Assembly: GCF_024868665.1 (NCBI RefSeq)
Contig: NC_079906.1
Location: 13,020,807-13,084,806 of the forward strand
Source of the DNA: Triplophysa rosa
Taxonomy: Eukaryota > Chordata > Actinopteri > Cypriniformes > Nemacheilidae
Length of the DNA stretch: 64,000 bases
Reading direction: 5' to 3'
In this document: piece after piece, positions 1 through 12,052 of the stretch
Layout: every line of letters begins with the position of its first letter
Position numbering within the stretch: the first letter of the stretch is position 1
Notes under the pieces: model-generated
What the model saw: the letters and a program-made list of their open reading frames with translations, nothing else
What the model was told of the DNA's origin: nothing
Databases searched by the model: none
Made by a program: the position numbers and the translations under genes

Positions 1-936
1 ACCCATAGGCTATTCATCCGTGCAGAGAAATGCCAAAGCACAACCCACATAAAGAAAACTGCAAGTAACCTACAATTTTTGTTTCTAACGAAGATGGTGC
101 CTAAGAAACCAAAGGTGCAGGTTTCTGCTTGAAAGCATGCTAAATGGAGTGGTGCAGAGATCATGTATTTTTGTTGGACCGGAAGTTAGCCCCGCACTAG
201 TTCCTCGACCGAAAGCCTATGTGTTTTTCCCATACACTTTTGGACGATCACAAAAAATAGGATCTGTGATTAACAAGGGTTTGTGATGTTTACACATTTT
301 GTCTATTAAGATAATCTTTACAAATTAACAACATTTTTACTTTCAAAGCCTGAATACAATCGCCAGAAGTAAAAAAAAAACTACATTACGGTCGCTCGAT
401 ATCAGCATCACCACCACCAAGCCTCCGACAACTTTTTCAAACTATTAGAAACGTTCCTTGGTAAGTAATAACTCCGTGAATAAATCTCCATCTATGTTTT
501 AAGAGATTTGTGCCCATGTTCCATTATTTGTGAGATTTACATGCACAATGACGTCTTATGTCCCCACCAAAGGATGTTGTCGTTTTTAGCAACTTGTTAG
601 CAACAGCCGTTTTTAAGACACAACAAGGCTTTAAAAATCACGAGCGGGTTGTAACTGGTGTGTTTTATGTCACACATTAAAACGTGAAAATATTTAGAGG
701 TTTTGTTAACCACAGATCTTATTTCAGGCAATTTACCAAACACCTATTCCAAAAACCCATTGACTTGAGGGCAATGGAACCATAAGTGATAAAATGCTAA
801 CTCGCTTTTAGGGTTTGCACACAAAAATTCTTCATCCCTGCGATACTCTATTACTTCAGACCTTGCGAACAAAAGGGCAACAGGATATGGTGTTACACCC
901 CCCACAACTGCTTTATAAAATAATAGTAATATAAAT

Positions 937-958
937 GGATAAAAGCGTCTGCTAAATG
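937..958 (+). repeat. SINE tail fragment
   Basis: GGATAAAAGCGTCTGCTAAATG is the 3' end common to V-SINE/HE1-type fish SINEs. The tRNA-like head is not visible upstream, so only the tail end of a copy remains. Confidence 0.45.
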
Positions 959-2418
959 TAATATAAATAATGAAGTGTTTAAAATTTTATATTTTTACTC
1001 GTATTAAACCCATTGCACATTGAGTCCGAAATTTGCGCACGTTAAAAAATAAATACGACCTCACGTTGTGTCAATCACATTTACACACTGCCTCCGATAT
1101 TTTCGTCTGTCATAAAAAAATTCGGACCGGGTTCGATTTTCTGCGTTTTCGCATCCGTATCAAGCATTTTGAGTGGACTTTTATAACAATTCAGAGACAC
1201 CGTACAAACGAGCGCCAAATACGAAAAAACGTATACGAAAATTCCGGACTGTATGTGCAAAGACCTTTAGTGTAAAAATGCATATAATAGTCAACCTGCA
1301 TATGTGTATGTCATGTGAACATGTGAGCATGAACATGTGAGTGGAAAACAAAATCTTGTTTGGTCACCCACATCATTCTGTTACTTCTGCTGGAAGGTCA
1401 AATCCAGAGTCACATTGAGTGGTCTGGTTATTTCCTGCAGGGCTGTGTGCGTGTGCGCACGTCATTCTCACCTGTTCCTATTGGCTGATGGTAGCACTGG
1501 TGCTATATAATATTTCTCTGATCTCACAGGACTGTTTCTCCAGCTCTGCCTTCAAAGAATACTTGATTATGAATGTGACTGCTGCAGTAGTTTTACATTT
1601 CAAATTCGTTGTAGAAATACCTGCTAGCTGCTCACAGACTACAAATCTGAAAGCCACTTCAGAGTCTCCATCTCTCTGTAATACTGCTTGTGTATCTGAA
1701 TGACTGGTGTCTTTGTCTGGGAGCTCTGGTGCTACACAAAGCCTGTCAGAATGAATTTATCCGAGGAATTTAACAGGGAAGAGCAGATTGCGTTGAACTC
1801 TGACTGGATGCAATACATTTATGGGAACGTTTAGAGTCCTCTTCATGTTAGATTACAAAACAGCAGTGATGGATTGCTAATATTATTATATTGGGCCGAA
1901 CTTTACTACGTCCCATCTGTTTATGTTTAAAATTTGTAGTTTGTTCGTACATTTTAAAATGCTGTGGTGTCTTGCCTTGTAAGTAAAGTTATTCAGCTCA
2001 CTGCCAAAGTTTAAGGACTCCGAATGGGCCCTTTCACAAGCACAGCACAGCAATGACAAAGCAGTTTTTTATTCACCAACAAAACTTTGGCTATTTCACC
2101 TTTCAGAAACCAAAAATCTTTTCCTTCCTGATGATTTTTGTTTTGAGTTGTCTTACAATGCGATGTACACTACAGCCTATGAAAATAACATGAGTTTAAA
2201 TAAAAAAAGTAGCCTGTTACCCTGCTAATCCATTTTTGTTTGAAGAAACATGGTAGTAATTCCTAAAAATTCCTTAAAAAAAAAAACTCCCATGTTGGGA
2301 GTAAGTTGGAAATGTGGTTGCTCGCACACAGTGTCAGTTCCTGTTGTGTGCTGGTTCAGCCATAAGTTATGCTGATTAAGGTTTTCTCCACATCAGGTTG
2401 ACACATCACATGTGCATA

Positions 2419-2422
<4 letters not shown>

Positions 2423-2453
<31 letters not shown>
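2423..2453. repeat. TG dinucleotide microsatellite
   Basis: An uninterrupted TG tract of about 15 units in the slc16a1 intron. Confidence 0.9.
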
Positions 2454-2454
<1 letters not shown>

Positions 2455-2788
2455 ACTCACATCACAGTTTCCTTCCTCTGAATTGTCTCGTGTGTCCTTA
2501 AAACCATTTAAATTCAGGAATGGATGTAAATTGCTTCTGTTATAGCTCCATCTAGTGGTGAAACAACACAGTGCAGTACGAAGTCTTTATTTGCATTTTC
2601 ATTCGCATGAATGGATGTTTCGGAGAATTTATCAAGTCTTAAAAAAAAATAACCTCAATTAGTCAACTTGCATAACATTGTAAGGATTTTTTAATGGATA
2701 ATTGTAAAATTGGAGCGGAGAATGAAAAAATCACACAATAATTTGTTCCATATTAAGCTTTTTAATTTTAAATGCTTTCTCTTAACAG

Positions 2789-4697
2789 GGCCAATCAGCA
2801 GTATTCTGGTGAATAAGTTTGGTAGTCGGCCAATCATGATTGCCGGAGGCTGTCTGTCTGGCACAGGATTGGTTGCCGCATCCTTCTGTAACTCAGTGGA
2901 GGGTCTTTACTTCTGTGTGGGAGTTATAGGAGGTAAACGCATTGAAAAACACTGTATCATATAACATTTATTATAAAGTCAAGAAAAGACACTTTTATAA
3001 AACACACCACAAAATCAACATGCTGTCAAGAGTGAACCTGTAGTATCACCAGTTGTTATAGTTTTGAATTTAGTTTTATTTAATATTTTGAATTAGCTTT
3101 GATTTTTAAGTTTTAGTTTTCGTGTACAATTATGCCATGTCAATTTTGTCATTTTATTATGTATTTATTTTTTATATTGCTATCTTAAGTTTTTTGTCAT
3201 TTTATTTATTTTCACTTAATAATCGTAGTGGGTTAATAAAGCTTATTGCTGAGGCAATTTTCATTAGTATTCAAATAATATTTAGGCAGATTTAGTGATA
3301 GAAATTCTTCTGAAACATCTTTACTTTTTCTCTGAGTTGGACCGCACGTTTTTCATGTTAACTGGATTCCCATCCTTCAGTTTGTCTTTTTGAAAAGCTT
3401 GTTTTTATGTAATTATGTAAATGTACTTGTTTTTATGTAATATTATGAAAATAAAATGATGAAAAGTCAAATTCAGACTTTCAAACTGTCTCAGTTTTGA
3501 AATCATTCCATGCAAGCTTTCATTCTCTTACCTTTTTTTTCTAGGTCTGGGCTTAGCTTTCAATCTGAACCCAGCATTGACCATGATCGGCAAATACTTC
3601 TACAAGCGGCGGCCCATAGCCAATGGCATCGCGATGGCGGGCAGCCCGGTGTTCTTGTCCACACTGGCTCCGCTGAACAGCTGGCTGTTTGATCAGTTCG
3701 GGTGGAGGGGCAGTTTTCTCATCCTGGGCGGAGCTTTGCTCAACTGCTGCGTAGCAGGATCATTGATGCGCCCCATTGGACCAAAACCACAACCCGCCAG
3801 TTCTAAAGAGGATGAGGGAATGAAACCCCAAGAGAAAAAGACTGTCATGCAAACCTTAAACAGCTTCCTGGATCTGACGTTATTCACTCACAGGGGCTTC
3901 CTGCTGTACCTGCTCGGAAACTGCATCATGTTTTTTGGCCTCTTCGCGCCCCTCGTCTTTCTCAGCAATTATGCGAAGAGTAAAGACATTTCCAAGGACA
4001 AAGCTGCATTCTTGTTGTCAATCCTGGCCTTTACAGACATGATAGCTCGGCCGTCCATGGGTCTGGTGGCCAACACACGCTGGGTCCGTCCGCGTATACA
4101 GTACTTTTTCGCCGCGTCTGTGCTGTACAACGGAATCTGTCACGTGTTCGCGCCATTCTCCACCGATTACCTCGGCTTTTGCATTTATGCTGTGTTTTTC
4201 GGTGTGGCGTTCGGTTGGCTCAGTTCTGTGTTGTTCGAGACTCTGATGGATCTCGTGGGGGCTCAGAGGTTCTCCAGCGCAGTCGGGTTGGTCACTATTG
4301 TGGAATGTGCACCTGTGCTGCTGGGACCTCCATTACTGGGTAAGGATTCATGTTTTTTAGGATTTAAGGATTGTTCCCAGTTCCAATATTAATTCTGCAA
4401 TAAAAACTAATGTGTTTACTTAATTTACAAAGCTGTTTTTCTGTTTGACCCCCTACAGGAAAACTCAACGATATATACCATGATTATAAATACACATATT
4501 ACGCATGTGGAATAGTCCTGATGGTGGCCAGTATATTCCTGTTTGTGGGAATGGGAATCAACTACAGGCTAGTGGACAAAGAGAAGAGGCAGGAGGAGAG
4601 AAGAGCCAGGCTAGAAGGACGAGATGAAGAGACAAATGTAGACAAGGCCCTGAACGAGAAGGCGAGGGAGGCTGATGGAGACATGTCGGAGGCGTGA
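2789..4697 (+). CDS. slc16a1: Monocarboxylate transporter 1 (MCT1-type), 3' coding exons, partial
   Basis: Three exons: 2789-2932, 3545-4339 and 4459-4697, joined phase-consistently by GT-AG introns and ending in TGA. The product is the C-terminal ~390 residues of a proton-coupled lactate/pyruvate carrier of the plasma membrane (major facilitator superfamily, about 500 aa in human). Seen directly: [15 protein letters not shown] (a TM2-TM3 region motif), [36 protein letters not shown], the conserved DMIARPSMG motif whose Asp and Arg correspond to the substrate/proton-coupling pair of human MCT1, and [17 protein letters not shown]. The cytoplasmic loop between TM6 and TM7 is shorter than in human MCT1. 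The tail is charged and lacks a membrane segment. The first exon, with the conserved lysine of TM1, is outside the window. The residues match MCT1 more closely than MCT2 or MCT4 as I recall them. Fish have duplicates, so a/b paralogy is not assigned. Confidence 0.93.
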
Positions 4698-7509
4698 GCC
4701 TTCATTTCCAAAAGGGATACAGACACTATTTAACGTGCACACACCAACAATCCACGTCTTCCAGTTCCGGCCGTCCAAAACAACACAAACATGAGTTCAC
4801 CTTTATTGAGCCTCTTAACAGCACAAAAGACATTCGGGTGCCAAATATTTTTTCTCTTTACTGCTTTCACGGACACACCAACTCATGCGGTCACAAACAC
4901 ACCTTATATTTTTTTTGTGACGACTTGAGCCACGTTTATACAGAGTTTCTGTACACACTTTTATTTGGTATCTTATGGCTTTAAAACACATTCCTAGGTT
5001 GATTTTTATATAATTATAGAGATGGCACACATAAAAAAAACAAAGCCGATTTTCATCAGTGTCAGCATCGCCATGGGAACAGTACTATATTTAGAAGAAC
5101 CCTTTCACTTTGTGTTCTTCATATAAGATCAGGTCAGATGTATATCAGACTAAGTCATTATGTAAGATACACAAATGTTTATGGAGTGTTTTTGTATATG
5201 TGTGTATTGTCTGCGGTTCTGATTGGCTAGTTGAGAATACTACACGGCATTGTGTGATCTAGATTTCACGTCATACTGTTTTTTTGTGTGTTCTGTTAAA
5301 TATGATCTATTGTTTGGCAGGTTGCTTGTTTCTGTACACCACAGCCGAGCGTTGCCTTCACCTTGTTCTGACGTCACAATGTCACATTGGTTCTCAAGCT
5401 TGTTACTCAACGTCTCATCGCCCAACTGTGTTTCTCTGTCACCATGGAGATTTCCACGGTAACTGTTTTATAAACCGGCAGTCAGCATACTTGTGTACTG
5501 CTCTGTGCAAATCCCACTACGGAAGAATTTACATGTCAAGTTGTATTTTTGCTTGTGTACGTCATTTGCAGTCAAGATGGTTTTTTGTGTCTTTTATGCA
5601 CTAGGAAAAATGCCACTAGGGAACGTACATGTAGGAGAACATGATGCGTGTCTTTCTCCACCTTTGACCACACTATACGCACACGTCTGTTTCATTGTAG
5701 TTGCCAAAAAGCTCTTGTGCTTTGGAATGTGTGCCTTTTGATTTACACACAAGTATTTGTATTTAAACCTAACAAGACTAACCTCTAAACACTCTTTAAC
5801 AATTGATTGAATGACAAGAGCTTGAACATTTATTAATTTCGTAACCTGACAGTAATTTGCTTTTTATGTCACATTGGGATGGAGTATTTTGAAGATCTTC
5901 ATTTCAAGGCAGCAACCAGTGCAAGTGTGATAACGTGCATTTGTTTTCTGCAGACAAATTCCAGCACGGAAGACTGCATTTTAAGTTCTGCTGTTAAAAC
6001 TCCAAAACTGAACACATTTGTTTATTTGTACAATGAAGCATATTCAAAATCTAAACAGGTGAGTGCATTACCAAAGCAGAATTTACTTCTGTGTTTCAAA
6101 ACTAGTACTAGAACAAGCTACAAAAGGTTTTGCAGATTATTGAAATAATAATAGGTGTGTTTAAAGATCAGATAAGTGACTGGTGCCTGTAAAGGGCTGA
6201 ATTTACAAGCATTTTTTAAATGGAGTGACTAGGTTGGCAAAAGGGAGGAAACTCCACTCCCTGCTGGTGGCTGGAGGGCATTGCGACACTGCCATCTAGC
6301 AACAAACGTGTCAAATGTAACAAGTCACTTTATAGTAAACAATGTGGGGTTTCTGGGATCAGTGTGAAAGCATAGCGAGTGGCTATTTTTGTGTAGCGCA
6401 TTAGGTAAGTTGTATACTGGATTAATTCATACTCGTGTACATTTAACCTCCGTTTTCACATTTTCTATAGAGAGGCCATTTTCACCTCAGTAGAAACTGT
6501 TCTGAAGGATGTGTTTGTATGCTGTTGTATTCCGGTGTAGCAGAGTTCGTATCTCAGCAAGGCTGTATATTCAATGCATTGCTAACTGGATCTCGGATAA
6601 GATCAAGATTCCTACTGAACTTCTGTTAACAGAACAGGATAATATAATTGCTGTGGATTCATGTCAGTGTTTTCAATTTGTAATAGCGTGAAGGAAAATT
6701 AAGCTGTACTGAGAAAATGGACGTATCAGTAGATACAACACAAAAGTAACACACTAACATGGGTGCTTAAAATGTTGTTTGTCAGACAACTGACTGAGGC
6801 AAAGAAAGCAAGTTTGTGTTTGTGCTCAAATTCCTTGCAAACTGATCTCGTGATTTAGGAGAGTCCGGCCTACCCTCTAGTAAACGGTATGAATAATAGT
6901 ATTATTTAGACATTTGAAATCACGAGTGATATTTTGTATGTTTGATGTTTTGTCTGGACGAGCAAATCAATAAACGTTTTTAAAAATGCAAATGTGTTTT
7001 ATTATTGTGAGTGCAATATATAAATTATAATAATAGTCAGCATTAATTGTTGCAGTATATATATATGTACATTATGTTAATTATTTACGCTGTCGTCCTG
7101 TTTAAAAGTGGTTAAAAACATGAAATAATAATTTCACCACGAGATGGCGCCAAATTTTTACGTCATATATCAAGACCTATTGTGAACGTGAGTGAATTTT
7201 CTATAATATATTAAAATGTAAGGAAGAAACAATAAAATCTTATTATAGTTAAAATTATACTTAAAATTAAATATAATAAGATGTGTTTAAAATATTTTCA
7301 GAGATCCGGAATTCCGGGCTGAGGTTATCATGGTAACCATAAACACAAATACTTCAGACGTAATCATAACACTTCGTTTTCAGACTGTTGATTAATTGCC
7401 GATTTAAATTTACATGAAATGTATTTACAATTCGAAACGTGTTGTTATTAGTTATTTTGCTTCCTCATGGTCGTTTTTATAAAAATTGCGGTTTGTAAAT
7501 GCATTTAGT
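4698..7509 (+). other. slc16a1 3' UTR and short intergenic spacer to zmynd12
   Basis: No exon-like coding sequence is visible. The most likely slc16a1 poly(A) signal is AATAAA at 6969-6974, giving a 3' UTR of about 2.3 kb, similar in scale to the long 3' UTR of mammalian SLC16A1 (from memory). Several short ORFs at 4694-6150 are AT-rich, overlapping and on both strands, as expected for UTR. From about 7000 the sequence becomes the zmynd12 promoter region. Confidence 0.5.
7324..7337. promoter_or_regulatory. X-box (RFX-binding) motif upstream of zmynd12
   Basis: GTTATCATGGTAAC lies about 170 bp before the zmynd12 start codon, within the near-palindrome GGTTATCATGGTAACC (7323-7338). It fits the X-box pattern of two half-sites (GTTRCC and GGYAAC) separated by two bases, with one deviation in the left half-site. 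RFX factors use this motif to drive ciliary and axonemal genes, which agrees with the role of ZMYND12. The function is inferred from motif, position and gene identity. Confidence 0.55.
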
Positions 7510-10500
7510 ATGTCGTCAACCATCAACCCGCTCGCAAATCCCAAAGGAGTAAAGACGCTTTGCGAACTTTGCCAGAAACCTGCAAAACTGCAGTGCACAA
7601 ACTGTCGAGTCACGTATTACTGGTAAGTCTGGAGCCTTAAAGTTTTTGTTCAGAAACTAACTAGAAATCTCTTTAGCACTTAAATGAAAATGAGAGTAAC
7701 TTCTGAAGCGAGACTGAATGCGTGCTATTGTTGCGCATACAGACGCCAGGTGGTGCTATAAGCACAAGTTCACACGCACACATTCTTGGCCTTGTTATTG
7801 CAGTGATGGAAGGGTTGAGCGAGTTCAAACAGCTGGAGGAGAAATTATGTGCTGAAGGAAAAGAATAACCAGCCATGCGTGCTTTTAACCAACCAGGAAA
7901 AAAGAAATATGACTAGGAAAAACCTGTGTTTTGTGTGCATTTGCGGAGTTTTCGCTTTCTATTTAGAGACGCCACAATCCCCGCAACCTACATTGACGGT
8001 ATCAATGACAACAATGCAAATGTCTGTCTTAAAGTCGATCGGTCAGTTTGTTTTCTTTTCAGCAACAGAATGCTCTTTGACAGGCAGCTCTTAAAGGGCG
8101 AGCTACACTTATTCCAATTCCCCAAGCCTTTACTTCATGCCTGCACATTTCACTTACAAAAGACTGTTCCACAAAACAAAATGCATTTTACTCTGCACGT
8201 GAGTTATAAGTTTCACTTCAATCATTAAAAACATCAACATTTATTTGTGTGTGTGCATATAGTAACCCAGACCATCAGCAGACAGACTGGACCAGTATTC
8301 ATGAAAAAGTGTGTCCTCTACTGGTGTCCATTCACTCACCTCCACCACTCCACACTTTGCAGGCCGACCGGGAACGTCACCACAGAGAGACCCTGAAGAA
8401 ACAGGTTTATATTCACTCATTTCAATACAAATTGACTAATTATATAAGTTAACAGGGTGGACGTGTGATTGGTTTGTATTTCTTAACCAACACTAGGAGC
8501 AGCTAATAGAGATTGCACATTTAGAGGCACAGAAATGGGTGTCCAAGAAGAGTTTTCACCATGCGATACCAGCTGCCCTTCTGTTCCTGCGCTGGGCCAT
8601 GCGGCTGTACGGATCTCATCCTGTCAAACTGGTCCCAGCTTATCTTCTGCTTGCACAGGCTAACATAGGTGAGACATGCACAGAAACACTCCTATCAGCC
8701 AAGAGATGGACATTATCACACAGCCCGCGAAACAGGAGTTATTTCTTGACTTTAAGCTGGACAGATGTCAGTACGGCACAGGCATGCAAATGTTTATGAG
8801 TCTCTTATTTTCCCATGGCTCCGAGATATCAACGGCAGGCTGTACTCATTTTAAAGCTCAGAACCCATTAGATACACAGCCGCAAAATGACTTCATAGAT
8901 CTCTGTCTGAACATCTCCTGAGCATGGCAGGCATTAACTTCCTCTCAATAACTTTGCTAAAAGTGATGCTGGCATCAGGCTCTGTTTACTTTCTGCGGCA
9001 CGGTCCATTGGTGCGCTGAAGGGGCGGGGCTTGGACATGAACTGAGGGGAGAGACGGCGTTATGTAATTCAGGATGAGATGGACTGTGGTGCAGATGTGC
9101 AGACTGCCACAAATAAGAACTGCACGCAAGTTACTTGACTAGTGAGATTTGACCGTGCTGTTGACAGTTTACAACTTTTGGTTGTGAGACTACAGTCGTT
9201 CTTGAAGGGACTGTCAGCTCTGTTAAAAAGAACAACATTGCTGAATCCAATAAACCACCACAAACCAGTCTGAACCAGAATGAAAATTCATGGTTATTAG
9301 GACATGTATTGTTAAAGCAAATGACCACTGGACATCTTTTTCAATTGAACTTCAAAGACCTTGTTGTATAGATTCAGTTCAGACCTTCTCACTGAACTTC
9401 AAGTGGTATCAAGGACCCTCTCTTCACTCAGTGTATGTCTGTTTGTGTTTGTCTAGGTTTAGATTCTATGTCCCAGGCTCGAGAGTATCTCACTAAGGCT
9501 GAGTGGGCAGTAATGAACACACCAGACTGCAATCCCACTGTCCATCATCAGCTACATAGATCCCTGGGCCGCCTGCATGCTGCTACAGGAAAATACTCAT
9601 CTGCTCTCTTTCATTTCTCCAATGACGTAAGTCCTCGCGTGTGTGGAATGTTGCGTGATCGTATGAGTGTAATGATGAACCGTGAATGATCGTTTTTTTT
9701 CTGTAGGTGTATTATGCCAGTGAAGTGTTTGGGCTGGACAGCATTGTGACATTTGGAGGATATTTCCTCATGGCGGAGGTGTTTCTTAAACAAAACAAGC
9801 CTGACGTTACCCGCTCGCTCTACACAGAGGTAAACACACCTACATATGCGTATCTACGTCTCTGTGAAACGCCGCTCATTGGGTTGTGTGTGTACAGGTG
9901 GCATGTTTCTGGCACACTCACCTGTGTAAGTTGATGGAAGGGATCAGTCAAAGTGGCATTCAAGCAGAGGACTGTTTTGGTAAGTGGCTTAAAGACAGTA
10001 AACCTTCCTGTCTGAGTTACACATCAACAGCGTATCAGTACTAACATTAATAAAGAGGTTCCATCATGCATCCAGCTTTGTAATTCTTGCTCCATTGCAA
10101 CTACATGTAATAGATAGATCAAAGTTACCGTGTGAGGGTGGTCAGGATAGTCATGTATTTTAATAAAATTGGATTAAAATATGCTCAACTACCTTAATAC
10201 TGACAATAATTTATTCCTGCTTATTTTTTATCATTCTAGATGTAAAATGTCCCATCTGTGCACCATTAAAGGAACAGTTCACCCAAAACTAAAAATTCTG
10301 TCATCATTCACTTACCCTCAAGTTGTTCCAAATCTGTATACATTTATTGTTCTGATAAACCATAGAGTGTATAAAATATGGACGTAGTGTCCGTGACGTC
10401 ACCCGCAGGTTTCTGATGAGCTGTTTTGAAGCTTCAAATGGGCGGAGCCGGCCGTCGCCATCTTAGGAGCGTGTCACTCCTGGATAATCGAAAATGGGCA

Positions 10501-11198
10501 AAGAGGCGGGATGTGGTTGGAGCTGAGGTGCCTGATTGGCTGAAACCACTTAACGCACGCACCTAATTTGCAGAATTTTAAGGCTTAATTTAAGTTAAAC
10601 GGGTGAGTTATAAAAAAATTCACCCTCCTCACAGTTGTCATGAGGGTAAAATTAGCTATGTAGACCGAAATCATTTTTTGTACTGGGCTGTAAACATGTT
10701 TTTTTCTGCTGTAAAGTTGCCCATTTTACATTTATGCATTTGGCAGACACTTTTATCCAAAGCGACTTACATTGCATTATACTATACATTTGTTTTTGAG
10801 TATGTGCAGTCACTGGGATCGAACCCATGACATTGGCGTTGCTAGCACTATGCTCTAACCACCTTCTGCTCTCTTTTTTGGAGCCAGTCTTTAGCGGCCA
10901 GTCAATCGGAAAGGTTGCCGCTTGTGATAAACACAGAGAAAGATATATGAAAGAATGCTTGTAACCAAACAGTTCTGGGCCACCATTGACTACGATAGTT
11001 GGAAAATTGTGAGTGGTAGGCAAAAGTGCCCCGGAACTGTTTGCCTTCCTACATTCTTTAAAATACCTTCTTTTGTGTTCAACAGAACAAATAAAGTTTT
11101 CCTACTTTTTTCCAAAGTTTTCCTACTGTGGTAGTCAATGGTGGCCAACTTTCATTTTTGGGTGAACTGTTCCTTTAATACCAGCCTGTACCCAGATG

Positions 11199-11229
<31 letters not shown>

Positions 11230-11660
11230 CTGTGTTTTGTGTGTAGGCTATTCTAAGGTCAGGAACTCTAAATGCATCTAAAATCACTTCACCAGTTTGT
11301 GTCCCGTGGCAAAATCTGCTTTACTCTGCTGCAACTAAGATCAAGCTTGACATGGCCGCGGGTGTACGTGTGCGCGCCCCTGCCCTAGTTCTCTCTCTCT
11401 AAGCCTATTAACCTAAGTTGTGTTTTGGCTAAGTCCTTCAGTGACGTGGCTGGCTTAGCTCAGCGTCCATACCAGCTGTCCAGTGGTCAGTGTGCTTGAG
11501 AATGCACTGATCCTTCCGGTTCTCTGGCTTTTTAACTACTGATCCAAGGTCAGTAGGCTGACATGGGTTCCACCCTGTGGCCAGCCACATCATGCTATAA
11601 CTCCTGACCAGATGACTGTAGAGCAGGAAACAGCTCAGCCAGCCCTTCATTCCATGCCCT

Positions 11661-11692
<32 letters not shown>

Positions 11693-11976
11693 CATGTTTG
11701 TATATCCCGGTGGGGACCTAAACCTGAATACACACCAACACATGGGGACTCGTGTCACCGTGGGGACCAAAATTGAGGTCCCCAGGGGCAAAAAAGCTAA
11801 TAAATTGTACAGAACAATATTTTTTACAAATCTAAAAATGCAAAAAGTGTTCCATGATGTTTAAGGGTTAGGGGATAGAATATACAGTTTGTACAGTATA
11901 ATAAAACATTACGCTATGGACTGTCCACGGGGATAGTCAACCAAAGCTGTGTGTGTGTGTGTGTGTGTGTGTGTGG

Positions 11977-12052
<76 letters not shown>

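Larger units (their letters stand above)
1..2788 (+). other. slc16a1: slc16a1 intron (upstream part), no coding exon seen
   Basis: This stretch precedes the first slc16a1 exon present in the window. I looked for the MCT first coding exon (a glycine/tryptophan-rich start followed by transmembrane helix 1) and did not find it, so it should lie left of base 1. The interval holds a 22-bp SINE tail fragment (937-958), a TG repeat (2423-2453) and AT-rich intronic sequence. An ATTGG box followed by TATATAA near 1477-1510 is a weak promoter-like arrangement. Short ORFs here have no recognisable domains. Confidence 0.6.
10266..11178. mobile_element. Angel-like palindromic MITE, interrupted by a nested insertion
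   Basis: The left arm starts TTAAAGGAACAGTTCACCC and the right arm ends GGGTGAACTGTTCCTTTAA. The arms carry the usual inner blocks of this cyprinid family (TCTGTCATCATTCACTTACCCTC, then AATGCTTGTAACCAAACAG and its inverse). The element is split at 10360 by a 564-bp insertion (10361-10924). It lies in intron 6 of zmynd12. Confidence 0.85.

Noticed and set aside
1033..1703. Two small plus-strand ORFs in the slc16a1 intron
   Set aside because: No domain, no splice context and no codon bias distinguishable from background.
10800..10862. tRNA gene
   Set aside because: A- and B-box-like words are present but the cloverleaf is degraded, and it continues into a SINE tail.
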